NCBI GenBank assembly: GCA_036337945.1
Contig: JAYZDF010000104.1
Coordinates: forward strand, 35,267-99,266
DNA length: 64,000 bases
From: JAYZDF01 sp036337945
GTDB lineage: Bacteria > Myxococcota > Kuafuiibacteriia > Kuafuiibacteriales > Kuafuiibacteriaceae
Direction: 5' to 3'
Shown here: positions 9,045-17,604 of the stretch, piece after piece
Layout of the letters: every line of letters begins with the position of its first letter
How positions within the stretch are numbered: the first letter of the stretch is position 1
Position numbers and translations under genes: made by a program
The notes under the pieces: model-generated
Databases searched by the model: none
What the model saw: the letters and a program-made list of their open reading frames with translations, nothing else
Told to the model about the DNA's origin: nothing

Positions 9045-9389
9045 CTAGGCTAGTTCTTCGAGATAAACGTCTTCGTTAAATCCGACTAAGACCAATTTTT
9101 TCGACCGTATACAGGGTGCACGAAGGTTTCCTGTGGGTCCTAACATGGCGTCCACAGCGTCTTCAGTCACACCCTCTTTACCAATTTCGAACGTTCGTAC
9201 CTTCTTGCCTTTGGCAACAATCATCTTCTTCGCTTGTTCAGCAATCTGAGTCGCATCTTCACGACCCAGCTTCGCGGAAGCCTTTACAATTTCCGCGGGC
9301 TCAATGTTTTGGGCTTCCATAAACTTGGAAGCTTTGGTGCAGCTCGTTCAACCGTTACGGTGGTAATACCATTCTACTTTTGCGCTCAT
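9045..9389 (-). CDS. ArsC/thioredoxin-fold family selenoprotein (in-frame UGA = Sec14)
   Basis: Reading from the ATG at 9389 gives MSAKVEWYYHRNG, then TGA (9348-9350), then TSCTKASKF, and the same frame continues to a normal stop at 9045, for 114 codons. Read as selenocysteine, the UGA completes a U-x-x-C redox motif (Sec14, Cys17) in the first strand-loop of a thioredoxin/ArsC fold. The C-terminal GPTGNLRAP segment holds the loop and cis-Pro expected in this family. NCBI annotates a family called ArsC family (seleno)protein with this same layout. Without Sec decoding only a 91-residue fragment from 9320, lacking the active site, would be called. A SECIS-like hairpin follows the UGA. Substrate is unknown; the family name does not prove arsenate reduction. 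It sits between the FHA gene and the sigma factor, all on the minus strand. Confidence 0.86.
9313..9332 (-). promoter_or_regulatory. Bacterial SECIS-like hairpin downstream of UGA
   Basis: On the mRNA strand, 15 bases after the UGA, GCUUCCA pairs perfectly with UGGAAGC around the six-base loop AGUUUA. This gives a 7-bp stem with a G as second loop base followed by U. The apical G lies 24 bases after the UGA. Known bacterial SECIS elements have a short stem, a small apical loop with an early G (often GU), and a loop about 16-37 bases from the UGA, so geometry and loop agree. The hairpin is inside the coding frame, as in bacteria. Pairing was done by eye; no folding energy was computed. Confidence 0.65.
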
Positions 9390-9441
9390 AGCCCTGTGAT
9401 CCAACCATAAAGTACGAAAAGAACCCAGTGCTAAATCAAAA

Positions 9442-10206
9442 TTACAGTTGCATCGCGGCTCGCTCAGCCACTTCCGCTAGGAATCCAGACGAATTGAAGA
9501 ATTGAAATTGAAACCGCCCCAGAATAAGAACATCGAGGTTCTGAATTTCCATAACAGCACCTTTTTCAAGCTGAGTTCCGTTGACGTAAGTGCCATTCAG
9601 AGACTGAATATCAGATACCATGACTTTTCGATCGACCGTCTCAAATTGACAATGATGCTGAGAAATCGCGAATTCTGGGACAACAACATCGTTAGACTGC
9701 GCTCGACCAATCCGAACAACACCAGGCGTTCCATGGATAGGGCTGGCTTTTAGTTCCCAAACACGCCCCGCACTGCCAGGGGTTCCATCTGCGGCGACAT
9801 CAACGGTATCAAGCTCGACGGAGCGGGTCATTCTAGCACCCGCCCGATTGTCGCCAGTTAGGTCAGCTAACAGCCCAATACCTACAAGAAAAGAGTTTGG
9901 GAAATATGCCTGAAAGTGAGCATTCCCCATTTTATTCAGGAGCTTAACGTAATGCCGAACATAGAGAAGCTCCATATTCGGGGTGAACTCAGATTTCGGA
10001 CGACCAGGACGCCTAATTTCTTTGCGCGGCACAATCACATTGCCACCCAAAGCAACATTTTCAGCATCAACATCGGGAGGTGGTACTGCGACGGTCGGTC
10101 GGGGCTGAACCTTTATCCCGTCCTTTGACGTCGTCGACAAATTCTGGGAGCCGGACTTCGAAGAAGTGGCCGGTTTCTTCGATTTCTTTTTTGAAAACCA
10201 AGCCAT
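9442..10206 (-). CDS. FHA domain protein
   Basis: A 254-residue cytoplasmic protein starting MAWFSKKKSKKPATSSKSG, with a basic disordered N-terminus, an uncharacterised middle part, and a C-terminal forkhead-associated domain (about residues 165-245). The FHA domain has the usual GR...S..H...N motif: RIGRAQSNDVVV, ISQHHCQFE and SLNGTYVNG. FHA domains bind phosphothreonine, so this may be an adaptor for the Ser/Thr kinases common in this genome. The frame is open to 10335, but the ATG at 10206 gives a normal start with CGGGAC just upstream. No kinase is adjacent. The next genes downstream on the same strand are the selenoprotein and the sigma factor. Confidence 0.85.
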   Translation of the reverse strand: MAWFSKKKSKKPATSSKSGSQNLSTTSKDGIKVQPRPTVAVPPPDVDAENVALGGNVIVPRKEIRRPGRPKSEFTPNMELLYVRHYVKLLNKMGNAHFQAYFPNSFLVGIGLLADLTGDNRAGARMTRSVELDTVDVAADGTPGSAGRVWELKASPIHGTPGVVRIGRAQSNDVVVPEFAISQHHCQFETVDRKVMVSDIQSLNGTYVNGTQLEKGAVMEIQNLDVLILGRFQFQFFNSSGFLAEVAERAAMQL

Positions 10207-10474
10207 GTCCCGAAGGTATCGTAAAAACACGACCATCGGCAAATTTTGAGCACCAGGAAGGTTCAAGTTTACCCCGAATACCTCACTGAGGGAGCAAAGC
10301 TGTCGATAAGAGTAAGAATTAGCCCCAAAAAACACCCGTTGCAGGGGCTTCTATGGTTGCTCTTGGCGAAGGGTTTTTATAAATCATTTCGAGGATTACT
10401 TCAGCTGCCGAGCCTCCACTAAATTGAAGCCGCTATGCCAGCTATGATCCTCGAAGGGACCACCCGCAGAAGCT
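10207..10474. promoter_or_regulatory. Divergent intergenic region, FHA gene / ceramidase-like operon
   Basis: About 268 bases between two divergently read units, so promoters for both must lie here. It holds AGCCCC...GGGGCT arms (10321-10349, 6-bp stem with a long loop) and an AT-rich TTTTTATAAAT stretch near 10373-10383. No convincing -35/-10 pair or terminator was found. Confidence 0.3.
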
Positions 10475-12145
10475 ATGAATCGCCAACTGATCGCCAAACT
10501 TGGACTCACAATCGCAGTCATTACTCCTCTTACATGCGGAGAAGACACTCAGGAAGCTGCCGACAATTTCCCATCCACATTTTGTCCGGGTCAATCGCTA
10601 TGTCTCGATGAGGGAAACGGCACCTTTTTCGCGGGCTCAGCAAAAACAGTCATTACCGCGCCGCTCAAAGAGTCACTAACCACCGATATTGATGGCGATG
10701 CTCAATACGACCCCATCGATGGTGACGAATTTGATGACGCCAATGCTAATGGGACATTCGATGGAACTTGGATGGCTGGCTTTGGGAACGCACGAGCAGC
10801 CAAAAGCGTCTTAGACGCACAGTGGGCACGAGTCGTCGCGCTTCGGCAAAATGAAACCTTAATCGTTCTCGTTGCCATTGACGTCGTTGGTTATTTCTTC
10901 GACGAAGTTGCCGCCATTCGAGAAGCCGTCTCGGATTTGGGCATTGACCACCTTTCGATCAGCGCAACCCATACTCATGAAGCCGCCGATACCGTCGGAA
11001 TCTGGGGACTCACTGAGGACGAGTCAGGCGTGGACCCAGAGTATATGGCCTACGTACGCAGACAAATTGAAACAGGAATACGGCAAGCAGTCGCGAACCA
11101 AAAAGAATCGCACGTTCGGCGCGTCAATCTGAGAACACGTGACCTTCCCGGTGGAATGATTCAGTATCAAAGTGACACCCGAGACCCACAAATTATCGAT
11201 GACGAAATTCGCGTATTACAATTTATCGACCAGCAAGACCAAACCATTGCGACCCTGCTCAATTGGGGCTCACACCCTGAATACCTAGGTGACGAAAACG
11301 ATGCGCTCTCCAGTGACTTTCCGCATTGGTTTCGTGAAGGTATCGAAAACGGTGGTAAAGGACCGGGTGATGAGCAGTTCCAAGGTGTCGGTGGAATCGC
11401 GGTATTTGTAACCGGGGCCCTTGGTAGCCAAATTGGTCCAGGAACCGCAAAACTTAGGACCTGGGACAACGAGCCGATTGCGAAGTACTCACCGATCGCC
11501 GCAGAAATCCTGGGCACTCAGCTTGCCTATTATTCGCTGAAACAACTTCAGGATGACTCCGTCGCAACCTTGGAGAACAATCCCCAACTTGGATTTGCGC
11601 GTGAAATCTTTTTTATCGATATTCAAAACCGGGCCTATCATACCGCGATTCTCAAAAAGCTTTTCGACCGTCAAACCTACAACTGGGATGACGAATACAC
11701 ACTTCGCCCGGGAGAAAATGAACCTGACATTCAAACAGAAGTCGCGATCATTGACATTGGAGCAACTCAAATCATCACGGTCCCAGGAGAACTAGACCCG
11801 GCTCTTTTTGTTGGTGGTTACGACGGAAGTTACACGCCAAAAGGAGAAATGCTCGTTGATACAAGCACCCGCGTAAAAAATCCTCCTGAACTGGACAAAG
11901 CACCCGCAGGCCCGTACTTGCGTGACCTGGCACGCGAAGAGGCCACGCAAGTCATGTTGTTCGGGCTCACGAACGATATGCTTGGCTACTTTGTTCCAGA
12001 GTTCGACTACAAGCTTCACCCTTTCAACCCGTATTTTGACGAAGCAGAAGGCGATCACTACGAAGAAACGAACTCTGTCGGTATAGACGGATGGCCTCTC
12101 ATCAAAAGTAAACTCACTTCACTACTCACGTGGAGAAGACAATAA
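10475..12145 (+). CDS. Neutral/alkaline ceramidase-like lipoprotein hydrolase
   Basis: A 556-residue exported protein. The N-terminus has a signal sequence ending in PLTCGED, a plausible but atypical lipobox. The body resembles the N-terminal domain of neutral/alkaline ceramidases: GTWMAGFGNARAA near the start, then the histidine motifs SATHTHEAAD and NWGSHPEYLG, which in ceramidases bind the catalytic zinc. Family enzymes cleave the amide bond of ceramides and related lipids; the true substrate here is unknown. An insert rich in Asp (DIDGDAQYDPIDGDEFDDAN) looks like calcium-binding thrombospondin-type-3 repeats. It is the first of four envelope genes in a tight plus-strand run. The next gene begins 14 bases after its stop. 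Confidence 0.78.
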   Translation: MNRQLIAKLGLTIAVITPLTCGEDTQEAADNFPSTFCPGQSLCLDEGNGTFFAGSAKTVITAPLKESLTTDIDGDAQYDPIDGDEFDDANANGTFDGTWMAGFGNARAAKSVLDAQWARVVALRQNETLIVLVAIDVVGYFFDEVAAIREAVSDLGIDHLSISATHTHEAADTVGIWGLTEDESGVDPEYMAYVRRQIETGIRQAVANQKESHVRRVNLRTRDLPGGMIQYQSDTRDPQIIDDEIRVLQFIDQQDQTIATLLNWGSHPEYLGDENDALSSDFPHWFREGIENGGKGPGDEQFQGVGGIAVFVTGALGSQIGPGTAKLRTWDNEPIAKYSPIAAEILGTQLAYYSLKQLQDDSVATLENNPQLGFAREIFFIDIQNRAYHTAILKKLFDRQTYNWDDEYTLRPGENEPDIQTEVAIIDIGATQIITVPGELDPALFVGGYDGSYTPKGEMLVDTSTRVKNPPELDKAPAGPYLRDLAREEATQVMLFGLTNDMLGYFVPEFDYKLHPFNPYFDEAEGDHYEETNSVGIDGWPLIKSKLTSLLTWRRQ

Positions 12146-12159
12146 ACAAGGACAAGATA

Positions 12160-13104
12160 ATGAAAAAAATACTGATCTCAATTCTGGTAGGCGCTTTGGC
12201 CTACGCGTGTGGCGGCGAAGAAAAAGCGGATACGGATGGCGGTGACATGAACATGACCATGAATACGCCAACAACAAAGCGACTGCCGATTGCAACTCGG
12301 GGTACCATTCAAAGCCCCGATTCTGAAGATGCCAATTTCAACTGTCTCGGAATGAAACCCGTTCCAACGTCCACAGCGATGGCGGCTGATTTTTCACTTG
12401 AGATCAAGGATTTTGAAGACGATTTCTATACAGAAGGCCTCCGTGTTCAAGTCTTCGCAAACAACAAAATTGATCTCGACAAATGTGAAGCGCCTAATTG
12501 TGTCGAAGGGATGACGAACGCTAATGGCATTGTAGAAATGAGTAGTGCACGCGCGGTCCCTGGTAGCTGGTATGCTTACCGAGTCTTCGCCAAAATGGGA
12601 ACGACTCGAGACAATACCGCTGTCGACTCCGTGCAATTCAACGAGATTGCGCCCAAAGCCGGCGGTTCGATTGATGGCATTAGCGTTTCTATTCGTACGC
12701 TTGATCTCATTCCAACTGTTCTTGGATTCAATCGTGCACCAGGCACGTCCATTGTTGCGGGCAGCATTGTGGACTGTGATGGTAAAGATGTCTATGGAAC
12801 TCGAGTACGCATGTACGACGTAGACGGCACTGAAATCGTAGAGGGACTCAAACAGAGCGAACCCCACTTTCGGTATTTCGATGGCGATTCATTTCCAAGT
12901 GCAACTCAAGAGTTTAGTCACGTCGATGGACTCTTTGCGGGTGCGAACCTGCCAATTCCTAACGGGACGTCGAGAGAAATTCGAATCGACATTGAAGGGC
13001 GTCTCGTTGGAGACAGCGAACCACAACTTCTTGCCCGCGCGAACGCGGCTATTTTTCCAGATACTGTCACCATTATTAATCTCCAGCCTCTGTACGCAGA
13101 ATAA
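12160..13104 (+). CDS. Lipoprotein of unknown function
   Basis: A 314-residue predicted lipoprotein: MKKILISILVGALAYACGGE has a basic start, a hydrophobic core and a LAYAC lipobox. The linker after the Cys is Asp/Met/Asn-rich (DGGDMNMTMN). Two regions look like beta-sandwich or carboxypeptidase-regulatory-like folds (GLRVQVFANNKIDLDKCEAPN... and GSIVDCDGKDVYGTRVRMYD). No family is recognised. The ATG at 12160 is chosen because AAGGA lies seven bases upstream and it opens a proper signal sequence; the frame is open back to 12130. It sits between the ceramidase-like gene and an outer-membrane beta-barrel, suggesting a surface-exposed partner. Confidence 0.75.
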   Translation: MKKILISILVGALAYACGGEEKADTDGGDMNMTMNTPTTKRLPIATRGTIQSPDSEDANFNCLGMKPVPTSTAMAADFSLEIKDFEDDFYTEGLRVQVFANNKIDLDKCEAPNCVEGMTNANGIVEMSSARAVPGSWYAYRVFAKMGTTRDNTAVDSVQFNEIAPKAGGSIDGISVSIRTLDLIPTVLGFNRAPGTSIVAGSIVDCDGKDVYGTRVRMYDVDGTEIVEGLKQSEPHFRYFDGDSFPSATQEFSHVDGLFAGANLPIPNGTSREIRIDIEGRLVGDSEPQLLARANAAIFPDTVTIINLQPLYAE

Positions 13105-13169
13105 CGCTCACGAGACTTATCATGCGGACGTCAACCGAACGGTCCGTGAGTGCTTTCGAGGAGAAAGCT

Positions 13170-14771
13170 ATGACACCTAAAAACTTACCCATTGGGCTGG
13201 TACTGCTTGCCTGCTCATTATCTCCCCAGATAAGTCGCGCAGAAACGACCTCATCAACCGTGACCAAAGGCTCGTTTATTCACTACGATTTTGGCGGATA
13301 TTACCGACTTCGCACACAATGGATTCAAGGACTTCCCACGCTCAACCCCGATGTGTTCGCCGTCGACCGAACAGATTTAGCGTCAAAAGCTGATTTTGCT
13401 TTCATGCGTTTACGATTGAACCCGAGCATAAGCTTCGGACGAGATAAAAACAGGCCCATTGCGAAGCTCAACTTTCAAATCGACGGCTTCGATAATGTCG
13501 TTCTCGGAGATAACGATTTGCTGGCCGACACACCTGTTTTTGGTGATCAACCGAGTAATACGGATATTCTTGGTGTGGACATCGATTCAGTCAATTTGAG
13601 ACGCGCATGGATTGAATTTATGATTCCGGTCGGACAACTCCGCATTGGACGAATGGGAACCCAATGGGGACTTGGCTTACTGGTGAATGACGGAAATGGG
13701 CTCGAGGGCGATTTTGGTGATGCCCGGTTTGGAACCACTAACGATCGTATCCTGTTTGCGACTCGTCCACTCACGATCTTCAATGCGATTGTCAACGATG
13801 ACCGAAGTGAGACCCCTCTGATTTTTGTGGTCGCCTACGACAAAATTGTCGAAGACCCTTTTTTGGATCGCTCCGATTTCCGATTCACCGACAGTATGGA
13901 CGCTCGTAAAGAACTCCCATTTAGTCGATTCGTGCGGCACTATGATGATGTTCAACAGGTGGTTTTCGCGCTGGTTTGGAACGATAAAAAGCCAAGCTTT
14001 GGGCAACTTGGCGACCAACTTACGGCCGGCGTGCAAGGGACAAAAAGATGGCAAGAAAGCAGTGAATCGAGCGTGCTGATCTACGATATGTATTGGCGCT
14101 TCAAGTATTCTGCTTTTGGAGCTTCAGGCCCTCGTCTCATCACGGAAGCGGAGCTACTGACCATCCAAGGTCAAAGTCGAGCGATTTCAGCAGGGACCTT
14201 GACTGAACCCGATGTCTACAATGGAGTGATTCGCGTTGGGGCAGAAGCGACTTCCTGGGACGCTATTTTTGAAGTAGGTTCCGCCAGCGGCGACGCAGTG
14301 ATTGCAGATGGTGATTTTACCAGTCGAGCTTTTAATCCTGATTACCGACTGGGTCTCGTCATGTTTCCTATTGTTATGCAGGCGCGAACAGCGCATCAGT
14401 TTCAAGATAATCCAGCGCTGTGGTCAAAAGGTGGCGTGTATAACGCCAACTATTTGTTTCCACACGCTCGCTATCGACCGACAGAGAATCTTGAGTTCGT
14501 AGGCGCATTACTTCTAGCCTGGGCTGATCAGTTAACCCCGGTGATCGGAGGAAGTCAGCGAGACGACGGGAGTGTCGAGTGTGGGCTTTTCGATTCCGAT
14601 TGTGCGCTCGGCTGGGAATTGGATGCCGCTATGAAGGTCAAGTGGGGAGAAGAGGATCTCATGCGATGGAGTACAGAATTTGGTCTCATGTCACCAGGAA
14701 AGGCGCTTGAGACGGTCATTCAAAAGGACCTCATTTGGACGCTTCAAAGTCGAATTGGATTGGTGTGGTGA
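13170..14771 (+). CDS. Outer-membrane beta-barrel protein (TIGR04551-like)
   Basis: A 533-residue protein with a cleavable signal peptide (GLVLLACSLSPQISRAETT) followed by a long run of alternating amphipathic strands: HYDFGGYYRLRTQWIQ, FAFMRLRLNPSISFG, IPVGQLRIGRMGTQWGLGLL. It ends in aromatic SRIGLVW, a typical outer-membrane beta-signal. It resembles the TIGR04551 family of deltaproteobacterial proteins, judged from memory. The ATG at 13170 has GAGGAG at ideal spacing; the frame is open to 13122 but that would put the signal peptide internally. The stop is six bases before the next start. It could be a porin-like channel for products of the neighbouring hydrolases, but nothing in the sequence proves transport. 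Confidence 0.75.
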   Translation: MTPKNLPIGLVLLACSLSPQISRAETTSSTVTKGSFIHYDFGGYYRLRTQWIQGLPTLNPDVFAVDRTDLASKADFAFMRLRLNPSISFGRDKNRPIAKLNFQIDGFDNVVLGDNDLLADTPVFGDQPSNTDILGVDIDSVNLRRAWIEFMIPVGQLRIGRMGTQWGLGLLVNDGNGLEGDFGDARFGTTNDRILFATRPLTIFNAIVNDDRSETPLIFVVAYDKIVEDPFLDRSDFRFTDSMDARKELPFSRFVRHYDDVQQVVFALVWNDKKPSFGQLGDQLTAGVQGTKRWQESSESSVLIYDMYWRFKYSAFGASGPRLITEAELLTIQGQSRAISAGTLTEPDVYNGVIRVGAEATSWDAIFEVGSASGDAVIADGDFTSRAFNPDYRLGLVMFPIVMQARTAHQFQDNPALWSKGGVYNANYLFPHARYRPTENLEFVGALLLAWADQLTPVIGGSQRDDGSVECGLFDSDCALGWELDAAMKVKWGEEDLMRWSTEFGLMSPGKALETVIQKDLIWTLQSRIGLVW

Positions 14772-14776
14772 TCATT

Positions 14777-16705
14777 ATGAGCAAATTGAAAAACTTTTTA
14801 GTCTTGAGCGCACTGCCTCTTTTGGCGTGTAGCGAAACGATCGAGCTTTCCGCGCAGGACACGAACTGCGAGAACGTGAACCCGCTACATTGCCTAATGC
14901 CCTGGCCTTCAAGTCGATTCTTAATTGATGATGAAACGACCAAAACCGGAAAACGAATAAACATTCCTCAAGAAGCTATGCCCGCTAATCAATGGGGAGA
15001 GGAAGTTGCGGCAGCAGATTTCAATCGTTTCGATGGATTCAGTCCCATGACATCAATGATGACCGTGTTTGATGGTGAACTTGATACCTCCTCGCTTCCG
15101 CCTGAAAACAACCTCCCGAAAAGTATTACCGATGAAAGCCCAACAATCCTTGTTGATGCAGTCACAAAAAAACGCGTTGGACATTTTTCGGAGATCAATG
15201 AGTGGGAAGGCACTGATTTTTCGAAAGCGGCCTTCTATATCCGTCCCGCTGCTCGCCTCAAAGAGGGACACCGTTACATCGTCGCGGTGCGTGAGCTAAA
15301 GAAAAAAGATGGCACCCCCGTACCCCCTTCAGAATACTTTCGGGCGCTACGAGACGATATCAAATCGAACTCGGACGAACTTGAAGCACGTAGAGAAAAC
15401 TTTGAAGACATCTTCTCTATCCTTGCTGAGGCGGGTGTACCACGTGAAAACCTCATTCAAGCCTGGGACTTTGAAACCGCGTCTGGAGAGACCGCCCATC
15501 GGGACATCCTTCATATGAGGGACCAAGCGATGATGGCAGTTGGGGCCGAGGGTCTTGGATGTACGATTGAGGAAATCGAAGAAGATCCGGCTCACGAGAC
15601 CATTCTTCGCCGAGTTCGCGGAACCTTTACCGTTCCCTTATATCTAGAAAACGACCAACCAGGTGCTCGACTCATGAGAGGAGACGATGGCCTCCCAAAG
15701 CAAAACGGCACCGCTCAGGCCCGTTTTCAAATGATCATTCCGAAAAGCATCAAAACACGACTCAACGAAAACCGAGGAGGCGGGCGACTGCTGACCTACG
15801 GTCATGGCCTTATGGGTAGCTACAATGAAGTTGGCAGTAGTTTTCAACGTGCCTTCCTAAATCGGTTCGAAATTGTCGGAATCGCAACAGACTGGTGGGG
15901 CATGTATGAAGAAGACGTCAATAATGTCGCCAAAGCACTAGGACAGTTGGGACGATTTCCTACGGTATCCGAAAGACTCACCCAAGGGGTCATTAATAAC
16001 CTCGTCATGACTCGAACGATTGCCGGTGCCTGCGCCGACATGGACGAATTTAAGGTAGACGGCAAACGAGTATTTGAACCTGAAGAAAAATACTTTTTGG
16101 GCATCAGCCAAGGTTCAATTATGGGGACAACCGTTGCGGGCCTCTCTCAGGATATCAAAAAGTTTATTCTAAACGTGGGTGGTATTTCATACCCAATCAT
16201 GATCATCCGTTCTGTTGATTTTCCCGATTACAACAAAGTCATTCAGGCCTGGTACCCCGATAAGCTCGATACAGATCTTTTGATGGTAATGATCGCTTCA
16301 CACTGGGACCAAGCGGAACCAGCTACATTTGCTCCGCATCTCATAAAGAATCCACTTCCCAACACGCCCGCGAAAAATATTTTGTATACGACCGGCCGTT
16401 ACGACGCTCAGGTTCCCAATATCGCTTCAGACATTGCGGCCAGGACCATCGGACTTCCATACATGAGTCCGTCGGTTTATGACGTTTGGAATCTTGAAAG
16501 TACGACGGGGCCCGCTGATTCGGCCTACGTCATTTACGATGTGGGTGCAGATCCTGTGCCGCTAGGTAGCCGCGCCGCCGAAGAAGACAACGTCGCGCAC
16601 GAAGCCGTTCGACGAGCAGAAAAAGCACAACTTCAAATGGATGCATTTATGCGGCCGGACGGAAAAGTGGAAAACTTTTGCGACGGCGCTTGCGACCCCG
16701 ACTAG
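14777..16705 (+). CDS. Alpha/beta hydrolase lipoprotein
   Basis: A 642-residue predicted lipoprotein, MSKLKNFLVLSALPLLACSE with an LLAC lipobox. The second half is an alpha/beta hydrolase: an oxyanion-type LLTYGHGLMGSY and a nucleophile elbow GISQGS with Ser near residue 444. Asp and His candidates (YTTGRYDAQVP, EDNVAHEAVRR) lie near the C-terminus. The first half (about 1-230) is a beta-rich domain with NPLHCLMPWPSSRF, seen in large secreted hydrolases of Myxococcota. Substrate is unknown. The gene ends the four-gene plus-strand run, and its stop codon overlaps the stop of the convergent PhyH-type gene by four bases (16702-16705). The ATG at 14777 is used because it starts the signal peptide directly. 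Confidence 0.78.
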   Translation: MSKLKNFLVLSALPLLACSETIELSAQDTNCENVNPLHCLMPWPSSRFLIDDETTKTGKRINIPQEAMPANQWGEEVAAADFNRFDGFSPMTSMMTVFDGELDTSSLPPENNLPKSITDESPTILVDAVTKKRVGHFSEINEWEGTDFSKAAFYIRPAARLKEGHRYIVAVRELKKKDGTPVPPSEYFRALRDDIKSNSDELEARRENFEDIFSILAEAGVPRENLIQAWDFETASGETAHRDILHMRDQAMMAVGAEGLGCTIEEIEEDPAHETILRRVRGTFTVPLYLENDQPGARLMRGDDGLPKQNGTAQARFQMIIPKSIKTRLNENRGGGRLLTYGHGLMGSYNEVGSSFQRAFLNRFEIVGIATDWWGMYEEDVNNVAKALGQLGRFPTVSERLTQGVINNLVMTRTIAGACADMDEFKVDGKRVFEPEEKYFLGISQGSIMGTTVAGLSQDIKKFILNVGGISYPIMIIRSVDFPDYNKVIQAWYPDKLDTDLLMVMIASHWDQAEPATFAPHLIKNPLPNTPAKNILYTTGRYDAQVPNIASDIAARTIGLPYMSPSVYDVWNLESTTGPADSAYVIYDVGADPVPLGSRAAEEDNVAHEAVRRAEKAQLQMDAFMRPDGKVENFCDGACDPD

Positions 16706-17604
16706 ACCCCCTTCGGGAGACTAAATGTTTCCTTCCAGTCCTCTGCTATCTGCACCAACCACCGAGGAATCACATACATGTGCTGATACTGAAGCAGCTG
16801 TTTTGCCACGAGCGCCAGCCTTTGATTGAAGGTCGGCAATTCGGATGGATTGAGTAACGGTGAATTATGCGGTGGCACATCGACACGCTGAAACTCGAAT
16901 GCAAAGCTGACTCGTGGGTGTGGCGCTGTCGGAAGAGACTGGCCGCCCCAGTGCAACACGACTTGATTCCAAAGTAGCAAAGTCCCCGCCGCGCATTCCA
17001 GAGGAACAACATCCTCAGGACAAGCCACACTCAAGTCACGAAAGTCTGTTCGGTACCTTGGATCTTTATCTGCAGGTAAAAGCCAAATGCAGCCGTTATC
17101 AATTCTCGCGTCCGTCAACGCTATCCACGCAGTGAGACTTTCCGGAAGACCGTTTTCATCAATACAGTCGGCGTCACGATCGCGATGTTTGCTCCAACCT
17201 GATTCGTAATTGAGCGGGTCTAAGTACCAGGCCCAAAAATCAGGAAGCATGTAAACGGGCGCTTGAATGAGCTTTTCATAAACATTCGCAATACGAGCTG
17301 CGCACTGCCACACTTCATCAAACAAAAAGAGAAATGGTTCGGGCCACCCTTCTTTTCGAATAAGCTCAACAGCTCGAACCAAAGTTTCGCACTGCGCAGA
17401 GGGAATAAAATGGGTCTTCTGAAGATAACCTTTGTCGCAAAGTAGTTTACGTTCGTTGGCTTCACCGAGACCTGAAGAAAAACTGGTTTCCGTGAGAACT
17501 GAAGACGCTTGGTCTTGAATATGAAGCGAAGGGACAAGCTCTCGCCAGTAGGAAATATTTTCGGCTTCATCCGCCGCTTTGGGACGAAGCCGAAACGATT
17601 CCAT
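16702..17604 (-). CDS. Phytanoyl-CoA dioxygenase (PhyH) family protein
   Basis: A 300-residue cytoplasmic protein of the PhyH family of Fe(II)/2-oxoglutarate oxygenases. The double-stranded beta-helix iron ligands are visible as WSKHRDRDAD (H-x-D) and the distal VLHWGGQS His. An Arg two strands later (HPRVSFAFEF) probably binds 2-oxoglutarate. These enzymes hydroxylate small lipids, amino acids and secondary metabolites; the substrate cannot be told. The start is immediate: the stop of the upstream 1234-residue lipoprotein and this ATG form TAAATG, so translation is likely coupled. It faces the alpha/beta hydrolase gene tail to tail. Confidence 0.8.
   Translation of the reverse strand: MESFRLRPKAADEAENISYWRELVPSLHIQDQASSVLTETSFSSGLGEANERKLLCDKGYLQKTHFIPSAQCETLVRAVELIRKEGWPEPFLFLFDEVWQCAARIANVYEKLIQAPVYMLPDFWAWYLDPLNYESGWSKHRDRDADCIDENGLPESLTAWIALTDARIDNGCIWLLPADKDPRYRTDFRDLSVACPEDVVPLECAAGTLLLWNQVVLHWGGQSLPTAPHPRVSFAFEFQRVDVPPHNSPLLNPSELPTFNQRLALVAKQLLQYQHMYVIPRWLVQIAEDWKETFSLPKGV

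Noticed and set aside
9045..9320. A 91-residue gene starting at the internal ATG 9320.
   Set aside because: This form lacks the first strand and redox site that the UGA reading supplies; the UGA reading also explains the hairpin.
10321..10349. AGCCCC/GGGGCT arms as a terminator or riboswitch.
   Set aside because: The loop is 17 bases, no U-run follows on either strand, and it lies upstream of both divergent genes, where no terminator is expected.
15436..15451. parS-like sequence around CACGTG (TGTACCACGTGAAAAC).
   Set aside because: It matches the parS consensus at about 12 of 16 positions and lies within the hydrolase coding frame; chance similarity is likely.
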